Assembly: GCF_001680005.1 (NCBI RefSeq)
Contig: NC_033566.1
Span: 2,356,001-2,420,000, forward strand
From: Plasmodium coatneyi
Lineage: Eukaryota > Apicomplexa > Aconoidasida > Haemosporida > Plasmodiidae
Reading direction: 5' to 3'
Length of the DNA stretch: 64,000 nt
The translations under genes and the position numbers were made by a program. Under the pieces are notes generated by a model. The model had not been told where the DNA came from. It did no database searches and saw nothing but the letters and a program-made list of their open reading frames with translations. Below, piece by piece: positions 1 to 9,325 of the stretch (its first letter is position 1; each line of letters begins with the position of its first letter).

Positions 1-480
1 CTTGTCCGGTTCATTCCCCCTTGTCCAGTTGTTCCCCCTTGTCCAGTTGTTCCCCTTGTCCAGTTGTTCCCCCCCAGTTGTTCCCCCTTGTCCAGTTGTT
101 CCCCCTTGTCCAGTTGTTCCCCCTTGTCCAGTTGTTCCCCCTTGTCCGGTTTTCCCCCATGTCCGGTTTTCCCCCATGTCCGGTTTTCCCCCTTCTTCTG
201 GTTTCCTTTCCCCTTGTCCGGTTCACCCCTTGGTCCTGTACACGCAGTTTCCGCTTTCCCCTTCTCCGGTTCGACACAGCGTGTTCGGTTCACCCAGTTT
301 CCGCTTTCCCCTTCTCCGGTTGGACACAGCGTGTTCGGTTCACCCAGTTTCCGCTTTCCCCTTCTCCGGTTGGACACAGCGTGTTCGGTTCACCCAGTTT
401 CCGCTTTCCCCTTCTCCGGTTGGACACAGCGTGTTCGGTTCACCCAGTTTCCGATTGGCCTGCCTGGGAGGAGATTTTTC
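1..480. repeat. GC-rich minisatellite (18-bp and 50-bp units)
   Basis: Positions 1-190 are tandem copies of an about 18-bp unit (CCCCCTTGTCCAGTTGTT and variants). Positions 251-450 are four copies of an exact 50-bp unit: the string CCGCTTTCCC recurs at 251, 301, 351 and 401. The block lies on the 3' side of the alpha exon of SICAvar gene A and has the CTTGTCCGGTT motif found in intron 1 of all three SICAvar genes, so it is most likely intronic. The long reading frames across it on both strands are repeat artefacts. Confidence 0.9.
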
Positions 481-569
481 CCCTCGAGGCTATCGCCTCC
501 TTCAATTCATCAAAGGTAACCGGTCTGGGAGGAATGTCACCCTTCAAACTAACCTTTCCTTCTTTAAAC

Positions 570-1000
570 ACCAGGCCATAAACCCTGAATCCTAAACACA
601 AAATCCAATTCCTATACCTTAAACCCTGAACTCTAAACCCGAACTCCTACTTCTTATACCTTAAATCCTGAACTCTAAACACTAAACCCAACACCTATAA
701 CATGAAGCCAATCTTAATACCCTGATCTTTATTCCTACACCCCAAACCCTAAACTCTAAATCCTGAATCCTAAAGCCAAAGTCTTATTCTCCAATTTTCC
801 ACTTATTCTCCACAAACAACATATATTTTCCACTATATCCTTAACCCGGTTCCCACCTTACGCTTAACTCGGAACCCACCTAAATCTTATCCCGGGACCC
901 ACCATACCCTTAAGCCGGAACGCACGTTACCCTGAACCCGGGTCCCACCATACCCTTAAGCCGGAACCCACCTTATCCTTAACCCTAAACCCATTTTACT
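570..1000. repeat. Degenerate telomere-like repeats, C-rich on plus strand
   Basis: The stretch is built from variants of CCCTAAA and CCCTGAA, as in AACCCTGAATCCTAAAC, and becomes steadily more degenerate to the right. The G-rich strand is the transcribed sense strand of the SICAvar genes, the same orientation as in intron 1 of genes A, B and C. Confidence 0.8.
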
Positions 1001-1204
1001 TGAATGTTAAACTTAGAACCATCCTTCACTTTTTTTTTCCTCTCTTCCTTTATTTTTCTTCTTTTTTTTTTCTTTTTTTCCTTTCCTTTTTCTTTCGCAT
1101 TCGTCCTTTATTTTTATTTTTATTTTTTTTTTATACACCCTTCGCGCGTACCCACCCCTGGGGTCAGTAATAGCAGGCTACGTTGTTGTTGCATAACCTA
1201 GAAA

Positions 1205-1395
1205 CCCTTAGGTCACACACCCTAAAATGCGAAATCCTACACATACACCCCTAAAATACGATATCCTATACATACACACCCCTAAAATGCGAAATCCTAC
1301 ACAAACACCCATAAATGCCAAATCCTACACACACACCCCTAAAATGCGAAATCCTACAAACACACGCCTAAAATGCGAAATCCTACATACAGCCA
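1205..1395. repeat. Satellite of CCCTAAAATGCGAAATCCTACA type
   Basis: About six tandem copies of a unit near 28-33 bp containing AAATGCGAAATCCTACA followed by a CA-rich spacer. The same satellite occurs in introns of gene C (22050-22200, 23640-23925, 27640-27710) and in reverse orientation at 43690-44160. It is therefore a marker of SICAvar intron DNA. Confidence 0.85.
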
Positions 1396-1678
1396 CGCTC
1401 TGATTAATTCACCTGTATTTTATTTTATGATTTTTTTTTTTTTTCTCTTTTAACCTTCCCTTTATTTTAAATCTTCTCCTTTTCTTTTTTAACCTTCTTC
1501 CTTCTTTTTTTTTTTTTTTTTTTTACTCTTTCTTTTTTTACACTTTCCTTTTTTCTTCTTTACATTTCTTTTTTCTTTTTTACTCTTCGCCTTTTTTTAT
1601 CATTTTCCTTTAAATTTCATTTCCCTTTTCCTTCTTTTATATGATACTTTTAAAAATATTTTTAATAATATTATTTAC

Positions 1679-4407
1679 CTGGGGAAGTTGCTGTGAGTGT
1701 TGCTGTTTGTTCTTCTGCTTTCTTCTTTTCAACTTTTGCCTTATTCTCTAGATGTTTTTTCAACAATAACTCCTGTAAAGTCTTCGCTAGGAAAGCTTCT
1801 TCCCTGTCATTCGCTTCCATCGCTTCCTTCAATACTTCCTCTAACTCCTTCTTCCCTCCTGAAGTTTCCTTTCCGGGAGGGTCAATGGCTTCGTCTAGAG
1901 ACAGGTCTTCACTATCGTCGATGAATTTTATTTCTAATTTTTCTAAGATAGATGGGTCCAATTCTACTTCTCCCTCTGGGCAAATTTCCTTCTTTTGTCC
2001 CTTCTTCTGTATGTCGTGTAGTTTGCTCTGTCCTTTTTCTACTTCCGGTAACTCAACACCATAACTGCCTGCAATAGTAAAAGCATCTATCCATTCTTTA
2101 ATTTTCCCCCACATGAACGTACCCCCTATTCTTAAACTCCCGAAATCCACGTCCTTACAGAATTTATTCCCACCCGGAATATTCATCCTTGTTCTCATAT
2201 TTCCCACATCCTTCATAACAACGTCTGATACATCTTTTAACTTACAATGCTTGCCTAACATTTTTACTAAGGTTACTTTTCCAATTAAACATCTATAATA
2301 ATGTTCCAGATCCTCTTCTTCCTTTTTTACCTTCGTCTCTTCGTTCCTTCGTATCCAAATCATCTGCCCAGTGCTGCCTCCCTTGACATTCGGCACTTGT
2401 TGCCTTAATCCATCCATCCAGAAGAATATTCTTAATAATAATTTACATAACTCCTTTTCCCTCTCCTTGTTTTCCAACGTGGAACACATTTTCTGATCCT
2501 GCTGTCCATCCTTCTCAATATTATACATCATGTCATCGGAGAATTGCTTCAATTCATTCCATAGAAGTGTCTATAAGAGTCAGTTAACATAAGTACACAT
2601 ATATATATATGTGCTATATATATAGTTTTCCTCCCCTAAAACACGACCCTCTAATCCTTCCAGCTCAAACACCTTCCTCCTTTCTTTTTTATCTTTTTTT
2701 TTTTTTGTATACACCCTTTTCAGGGTGCACTTGGAGGGTTCCCCCTTGTCCGGTTAACGCAGCTTCCGGTTCGACCGGGGTTGTCCGGTTCCTTTCCCCT
2801 TGTCCAGTCTCCCCTTTGTCCGGTTCCTTTCCCCTTGTCCGGTTCCTTCCCCCTTGTCCGGTTCTTTCCCCCTTGTCCGGTTCTTTCCCCCTTGTCCGGT
2901 TCTTTCCCCCTTGTCCGGTTCTTTCCCCCTTGTCCGGTTCTTTCCCCCTTGTCCGGTTCTTTCCCCCTTGTCCGGTTCTTTCCCCCTTGTCCGGTTCTTT
3001 CCCCCTTGTCCAGTCTCCCCTTTGTCAGGTTCTTTTCCCCTTTGTCAGGTTCTTTTGCCCCTTGTCAGGTTCTTTTCCCCCTTGTCAGGTTCTTTTCCCC
3101 CTTGTCCGGTTCCTTTCCCCCTGTCAGGTTCTTTTCCCTTGTCCGGTTCCCCCTTGTTAGGTTTCTTCCCCTCTATCTGGATTGCTCCCATTGTCCGATT
3201 TCCTTTCCCCCTCGTCCAGTCTCCCCCCTTTCTCCACTTTACCTCTTGTCTTGTTGTCCCCCTTGTCCACTTCCACCTTGTCCTGTTTCCTTCACCCCCC
3301 TTGTCCGTATTCCTTCCTCCTTTCCGGTTTACCCAGTTTCTGGTTCTCCCTAGTCTGGTTGTCCCCCTTTTCCGCTTCACCTAATTTCAGGATCGCCCGT
3401 CTGCGAGCACATTTTCCCCTCGAGGCACAAGTGCCCCTTTAAATTCATCCGAGGTAACCGTCTGCCTGCGAGGATATTTTCCATTTCAAAACACCCTATC
3501 TTCTTTAAAACACTAGAGCATAAACCCTGAACCCTAAACCAGAAATCCACATTCTCCATACCATAAACCCTGAACTCTAAAACTGAAATTCAAGTTTCTA
3601 TAAACCATAAAACCCTGAAACATAAACCCAAAAACCCTAACCTTAAACCCTAAATCCTGAACCCTAAACCCTAAATCATAAACCCTAAACCAGAAATCCG
3701 AATCCTATACCATAAAACACTGAACCTTAAATCGCAATCCGAATTCCGATACCCTGAACCCTACTTTTATACCCTTAAACCCACTCGTACACCCTTAACC
3801 TTAAAACCCTGAATTCTAAAACCTGAACCCTTAAAAACCTTTTTACCCCCTGGGATGATTAAATAGGAGTCCATACTGCTTTTCCTAAAACCTAAACCCA
3901 AAGTCTTATTCTCCAATTTTCCACTTATTTTCCACAAACAACATATATTTTCCACCTTATCCTTAACTCGGAACCCACCTTCCCTGAATCTTTACCCTAA
4001 ACCCTCAACCCTTAATCTTGAACCCTAAACGCTGAACCCTGAATCCTAAACCCTTCCTTCCTTAGACCCTAACTTAGACCCTTCCTTCTTCCTCCTTATA
4101 CCGTCCTTCCTTCCTTAGACCTTCCTTTCCTTCCTCCTCCTTAGACCATCCTTTCCTTCATCAGCCCTCCATCCTTTTCCTTAGACTCTCTTTCCTTCTT
4201 CCTCCTTAGACCCTCCTTTCATTGCATATTTTTTTTATATATTATTATTCTACTACTCCCCCTCACACATTTAAAGAGATCATTTACCTCGAATTGGTTC
4301 ACCTTGGACTGATCCATTCCCTTTGCCTTTATCCATTGTGCCAATAAGTTGGTGAAGAATTGGAGCTGCCGCATGGCGGCTGCCGTCTGCCCGGTTGTTA
4401 CTGCCAT
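1679..4407 (-). CDS. SICAvar: SICAvar gene A, 5' part (exons 1-2), continues off left edge
   Basis: This is a SICA variant antigen gene, whose products sit on the infected red-cell surface. Exon 1 is 4288-4407 (ATG at 4407, 40 codons, ending QFE), with donor GAG|GTAAAT. Exon 2 is 1679-2570, with acceptor TTATAG| and donor CAG|GTAAAT; it leaves phase 1. Exon 2 encodes about 297 residues of the SICA alpha type, with the landmarks FFWMDGL, YYRCLIGKV, LGKHCKLK and NKFCKDVDFGSL, followed by an acidic/lysine-rich tail. Exon 1 has no signal peptide or PEXEL motif, and family members generally lack a classical one. The ATG was chosen because genes B and C have an aligned ATGGCAG start in the same context. 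The small exon 3, the beta exons and the cytoplasmic exon must lie left of the window. I cannot tell whether the whole gene is intact. Confidence 0.9.
2731..3405. repeat. 19-bp minisatellite in intron 1 of SICAvar A
   Basis: The core is about ten near-perfect copies of a 19-bp unit, GGTTCTTTCCCCCTTGTCC, between 2820 and 3020, followed by variants with GTCAGG in place of GTCCGG. The open frames on either strand are repeat artefacts: they occur in several frames at once and lie between a good donor (4287) and a good acceptor (2571). Confidence 0.92.
3515..4065. repeat. Degenerate telomere-like repeats in intron 1 of SICAvar A
   Basis: Many CCCTAAA, CCCTGAA and CCTTAAA heptad variants, C-rich on the plus strand. 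They give way at about 4060-4220 to a CCTTCCTT/TTAGACC pyrimidine repeat. Genes B (15975-16150) and C (29520-29940) have the same order in intron 1. Confidence 0.85.
4234..4287 (-). promoter_or_regulatory. Conserved 5' end of SICAvar intron 1 (gene A)
   Basis: Immediately inside the exon 1 donor there is a block containing CTACTACTCCCCCTCACACA on the plus strand. It recurs with few changes in gene B (16625-16687) and, more diverged, in gene C (30198-30266). It is far better conserved than the intron interior. A role in splicing or intron-borne regulation is inference. Confidence 0.5.
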
Positions 4408-4528
4408 GTTGCTGCCTACATTATTCTTTGGATGGTATTGGTTCGGTGATGATTCCGGTTGGTGACCCTATTGGTGATCCTCCACTTCCTACCTTGGTGG
4501 TACTACCACTAATATTATTTTGTTGGAG

Positions 4529-4620
4529 ACCCAATGTTCATAGAACATTATTTTGTTCTGTTGTTCTGCTGAAGGGAATGTACAATCTTCCCCTCCTCTC
4601 CTTCCTATGTACATTGCATT
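4529..4620 (-). promoter_or_regulatory. Conserved element upstream of SICAvar A start
   Basis: About 120-210 bp upstream of the ATG is a block holding GAACATTATTTTGTTCTG, a second TGTTCTGCT, then AAGGGAATGTACAATCTTCC and CCTATGTACATTGCATT. It is matched upstream of gene B (16939-17046) and gene C (30489-30590). The spacing suggests 5' UTR or core promoter. No function can be assigned from sequence. Confidence 0.55.
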
Positions 4621-5802
4621 TTTCCTAAAGAAAAAAGAGAGTTACCCTTTCTTCTTTCTTTCCCTTTATTCCTTCTTTTTCTTTTTTCCTTTTTCCTTTT
4701 CCAAGAAAAGATTCATTTTTTCCCCTTCCTTTTCTTCCTTATACACTGTATCCTTCTAAGAAGAAAAAAAGAGGAGGAAGCAAGAAATTACCTACCTTAT
4801 TCTTCCTTCTTCTCTCTAATTTTTTTTTTTTCTTTTTTTTTCCTCTTTCTCTTCTAAAAAAAAACAGGGAGGAATAATGCACCTCTTCTTTTCTCCTTTT
4901 TTTTTAAACTTCTTCTTTTTTCTTTTTTTTCATTAAAACCTTTTTTTTTTAATTTTTCTTTTCCTTTAAAATTTTCTTTTTTTCTTTTCTTTTTTTTCCT
5001 AATTTTCTTTCTTTTTATTTCTTTAAAAAAAGCAAGGAGAAGCAATCTTCCCGCTCCTTCTTCCTTATAAAAAGAATAATCGTCCTTTCCCCTATGTACA
5101 TTGCATTCTGTAAAGAAAAAAGGAAGGAAAGAATAATCCATCCATCTTTTTTTTTTCTTTTCCTTCTTTTCTTTTTTCCTTTTCCAGGAAAAAATTCCTT
5201 TTTTTCCCTTCCTTTTCTTCCTTCTTTTTATACACTGTATTCTTCTAATAAAAAAAAAAAAAAAAAAGTAAGAAAGGAATTACCATTCACCTTCTTTTTC
5301 CCCTTTTTTGTTTTCTTTTTCCCTTTACCTATGAGGAAAAAGAGGGAACAATTATCCACCTCTTTTTTCTTTATTCCTTTTTCTTTTAAAAAGGAAGGAT
5401 AAAAAAAAAAAGAAGGAAATGTAGAATGATGATAGAGATGCCCTCTTTTTGTTCTTATATCTTCTTTTAAGAAGAATATATAAAAGAAAAAAAGATTAGG
5501 AAACTTTTTTTTTTCTTTTGGAGGAAGTAAGAAAGCAAAGAAAGAAAGCAAAATGCGAGAAAGAAAGTAAAAAAAAAAAAAAAAAGTAGAGAATAGAAAT
5601 GGTGGTGGTAAGTTGTTCTCCTTGTTCTCTTTTTTTTTAATAAAAGAATGGAAGTGTATATGTAAGGGATGGAAGAAGGAGAGGCAAGGGGAAGGTTGCT
5701 AACTTTTTTTTAAAGAAAAAAAGGCGAAGAAAGATATGAGAAAAAGAAGAAAAAAACAAAAAATTAAAAAAAAAAAGAAAGAAGAATAATAAAAATGCAG
5801 AA
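4621..5802. other. Low-complexity purine/pyrimidine tract upstream of SICAvar A
   Basis: About 1.2 kb of strand-asymmetric AAG/GGAA and CTT/TTCC tracts with poly(A) and poly(T) runs. No gene is supported; the frames present encode only Lys/Glu or Phe/Ser runs. Matching tracts stand at 17046-18190 and 30600-31560, in the same place relative to genes B and C. Confidence 0.8.
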
Positions 5803-7374
5803 TTTGATGTGTACATTAGGTTACGCGAGACACGCGCATATGTAATGCACAAGGGGATATATGTCCACGGGATTATAACATAAAGGTACAGTCCAATGCG
5901 ATCGTTTGAAGGGGTAGGATTATACAAGCGAGGTGTTTCCAACGGATGTTAGGCTCTGACTACGGCGTTGTCCAAAAAAGGGGGAATGAGCCTTGGGGAG
6001 CACTTTTCCAAAAACACCACATTTGAGGTAGTACGATGTGATATTCCCCAGGAGGGCGGCTTGTGAAGTAGGCTTGGTTACCTAACTGTGAGTAGTTTGT
6101 TCAAATGGGTGACTTCCAAAAAGGGAAATGGGGACTACTTGCGATAGGGTTGACCATATTACTTTGTTTACCCTCTTCTGCACGATCTCATTCATGTTGT
6201 ACTCTTTCCCCCCACCGCTCTTCACGCCGAATAGGCCGCTGTACAATCGTGCAACCACAGCATGGGGACTTTGTGGCGCCGCCTCTTGTCTTCCTTGTTT
6301 AAAAAATCTTCCAAGTTGTGCTGCGAGGGGAAGTGCGGGTTAAAGAAAGGAGAAATTGTTTACAATTTAGTTATCCTGCATCTTATTTTTCCCCACTTTG
6401 GGATAAGTTCGAACACAGTGCTGAACCGCCCCCTCTCAGAGTTCCTCAATTTGTAACCTTTCCGATCATCTCCAAATCGCTCTGCAGAAGGTACAAGGAA
6501 AGGAAGAAATTCAGCTCCTCTTTTTTCTATTTCAGAAGGGGGGTAAAGTAAGCACTTGTATGTATACATATATGGACAAGTGTGTATATGCACGTGGGCT
6601 AGACATCACTTGGTGGATATGCAACCCATATGCGCTACATCGCGCAGCATTCTGTTTGTTACCAGCTGTGCGAAGGGTGAATTGCACTTGGGAGTTATTT
6701 CCTGCGGTATTAAGGGATGGTGAAAAAGGACCAAGTTCTCATGTGGGATGTCGCAACGTGGGAAACTGCACCGAGGAGTAAGTCCCATGTGGTGGGGATG
6801 CTGCCTTCATCACGCGCTGCCATGCTTCCCTACTCCTTGTGGCTGCCACTTGTTTACCCAAATTGCAAAGTTAAATGGGGTCTTGTCCCCGCATGCCCAT
6901 TTGCTCATCCTGCTTTGGCTGCCTAAATTTTTATAGCTCTGCGTCTTCGAAGGCGTTTTCCTGATTGCCCATTCTTTGTACTCGTAGCAGAAGTTGTCGC
7001 TGTTCAAGCTGCAGGGAGGGAGGTAAATGGTAAGCAAATGGGTCAGCAAAGGAAGGGTGCGGAAAAAAGTGGAAGGACGATCATGCAAAATGGGTCTTTT
7101 TCTTATGTACTTATTCTCCCCTTCGAACAGAATAAACTGCCCAGCATGCGACTGTTCTTCCATGTCTTCCTTGGAAGTTTTAATTGTTTTGAGTTAAAGA
7201 GAAGTTGCGAGGAATTATAAAACTCATTCCACATTTTCCTTGACCTGCGTTTGCTATCGCGTTTATTCAGGACTACATGTCTACAACGTTGTTTATCCAT
7301 TTGGTTATATTTCACCCACAACAGTTGTTAAAAAAAAAAGTTATTTTTATTTTCCAGCTAGCCAAAATGATGGT

Positions 7375-7408
<34 letters not shown>

Positions 7409-8480
7409 AAAAGGAGAACAGCAAAAGGAACATTGAAGGGTCCGTTCCTTGCGAAGGAATTCCATATGTACACCCACATATAAGGTGCCCGGTGCCGACA
7501 ACTCATTCGAACCGTTCTCTGTATTGGAACAACTCCAACATATTTTAGGGACCTTCCTTTTTTTTTTTTCCAGAAAAAAAAAAAAAAAAAAAACATATGT
7601 ATAGTTTATCGCGTAAAAGCGCATTCACGTATGCATACACATTTATGTATCTATACATAACGCTCTCATTTTTGTAGTACTTTCACCATGCTGCTACATT
7701 TGAATACGGGAATTTCTTCCCCCCTGATTGGGATAAGCTGGCGCAAGCATTTCATACCATTGTTGTTTACCCCATTCCACTTCCTTCGCCCACGTAAACA
7801 AACGCAAAGGGTGGATCGGTGTAGGTTCGAACATTAATTGTAAACGGCACGTTGCCCATTCGCAGTGCGCGAACTTGCGCATATGTGTGCATCTGCTTGA
7901 GATTACCCGTTGTCATACATCCGCGCGTGTGCAGAGTGGGAAGAACCCGCTGGTTTGAACATCACCCTCATGTGGCACATGCATGGATTGGTTAAGCTGC
8001 ACGCGGCAGCTTTCCCATTTGGGGATAACAACTCGGCGACGGCTGTTTTACAACCCTAGTTGTGCTTCCCCTTTTTGCACATTCATCCGAGTGCCTTTCC
8101 GTTGACTCCTCCCTCACACACCACACACACACACACACACAAACACACTTGTAGGACCAAAAAACAGTACAAGAACAGACGGCATTTTAGAGGCTACTAC
8201 TACAGGTGGATGGGCTCCTACTAAGAAGATTGTTCATTATACAATGCGGGGAAAAATGTGGGCAGATACATATCTCCAATCGGAGGATAAATTTTTTTTT
8301 ATGTTTGGCATACTCCTTGAAAAAGGGGAGGCGGGTAAGGGGCGACATAACGAAGCGGCCTAAGTATATTCAGTAAACGTTCTTTTGCACGAACGTGCGG
8401 ACGTGGACGTAGAACGCTGTATGCAGGATTTTTGCAGTAGAGGATAGAACGTTTAGCACTACTGGTGGGGGAGGGAGGTC
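5803..8480 (+). repeat. Segmental duplication unit, copy 1
   Basis: A moderately GC-rich, non-SICA unit begins near the GCAGAATTTGATG stretch and runs to the GGGGGAGGGAGGTCACGCACA stretch. Its left part matches 18330-19445 (copy 2) and 31700-33918 (copy 3). Its right part (from about 7410) matches 44570-45715 (copy 4). Shared landmarks are TTGTCCAAAAAAGGGGGAAT, TCTCCAAATCGCTCTGCA and GTTTATCGCGTAAAAGCGCA. There is no convincing long CDS. The unit appears to be the upstream region of the gene whose pieces follow at 8490 and in the other copies. Confidence 0.8.
8153..8229 (+). other. 77-bp block identical to 45367-45443
   Basis: A 77-bp string starting AGGACCAAAAAACAG and ending CTACTAAGAAGA is identical, as far as I can read, between segmental copies 1 and 4, whose flanks differ by many substitutions and indels. 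In copy 4 it follows ACTTGC directly, so CAG|GACC could be a splice acceptor. It may be a conserved small exon or a conserved non-coding element. Its coding frame is unresolved. Confidence 0.5.
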
Positions 8481-8489
8481 ACGCACAAA

Positions 8490-8719
8490 ATGAACAACTT
8501 CTACGGGGCCAGTAACGTAAGCCGCTTGAATGAGGTGGGGGAGGGGAACCATTTGGGACCACCAAGTGGGGAGCAGGAGGTCGGCGACATGAGCAAGTAT
8601 GAGTGTGCGAATCTTATGAGTGGTCTACCTGATGGGCGCCCTTTTGACGGTTTTTCCGTTTTTGACGACATGCTGAATGAGAATGCGCTTGGCGGTGTCC
8701 ATGGCTATGCATGCACGGA
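8490..8719 (+). pseudogene. Possible 5' exon fragment of an unrecognised gene
   Basis: An ATG at 8490 in good Plasmodium context (CACAAAATG) opens a frame starting MNNFYGASNVSRLNEVG. It runs about 76 codons to a plausible donor, GGAG|GTGAGAG, at 8719/8720. No matching 3' exon follows: the next DNA resembles the region just after the 3' exon in copy 2 (20800-20880) and then the 3' flank of SICAvar B. I read it as an orphan 5' exon left by deletion of the rest of the gene. I do not recognise the family. Confidence 0.45.
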
Positions 8720-9325
8720 GGTGAGAGATCCAGCCCCCCCTTTTTTATTGTGTGGTTCCTTTTTATTGTGTGTGTACACTTTCCATTTCATTTTTTTTTT
8801 TTTTAATTTTTAGAAGGGTTGATGGATATTTTTTTGAAACAGCGTTTTTTCCTTCATTTGTATGAATTACATTGCATGAAGGGAAAGGAATACTCCCAAA
8901 AGGGGGCCGGAAAAGAACAAAAACAAAAAAAGCATTGATCTCTTCAGGAAGAGTATTTATGTATAAAGAAGGAAAGAAAAAAAATTTAATGAACATATTT
9001 TAGATGTTCACCAAAAGAATTCAACAAACAAGTCAAGGTAAAGTGGAAAAAAATTTTTTTTTCCTTCACTCATATTAATTACACAATGAACGTAAACAAT
9101 TTAATACACAAAATAACAAAAAAAAGAAAAATATTTACACAGCCTAAAACCCAAAATATGAACTTGCAACTTGTTCCTTAGGAACAAAGTCTTCCTTCTC
9201 TAAACCCGGAATCTGAACTTGGAACCTGTTCCTTAGAAACAACTTCCTTAGGAATATCAACCTCAGAAAGTTATTCCTTACGAACAAAGTCTTCCTTCCC
9301 TAAACCAGGAATCTGAACTTGGAAC
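8720..9325. other. SICAvar B 3' flank with decayed tail repeats
   Basis: After an AT-rich stretch, 9170-9325 holds two further copies of the coding tail repeat of SICAvar B (units resembling SSDSGFREEDFVPKE on the minus strand), but downstream of the in-frame TAG at 9328-9326. They are no longer translated in one frame. Nothing else is seen here. Confidence 0.7.

Noticed and set aside
2..595. Open frames of 150-197 codons on the plus strand across the left minisatellite
   Set aside because: Three plus frames and a minus frame are open at once, and the peptides are Phe/Pro/Leu repeats from a tandem DNA unit. The position corresponds to SICAvar intron DNA.
1205..1395. CRISPR-like array of regularly spaced repeats
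   Set aside because: The spacers are not unique sequence but CA-rich parts of the repeat, the organism is eukaryotic, and the same satellite is intronic in SICAvar C.
2609..3384. Plus-strand open frames of 183-194 codons in the 19-bp array
   Set aside because: Same cause; the array lies between exon 1 and exon 2 of SICAvar A.
4219..4287. Extension of SICAvar exon 1 through its donor (VNDLFKCVRGSSR in frame)
   Set aside because: The read-through is partly alike in genes A and B but stops early in gene C. The GAG|GTAA donor and the in-frame join to exon 2 support splicing.
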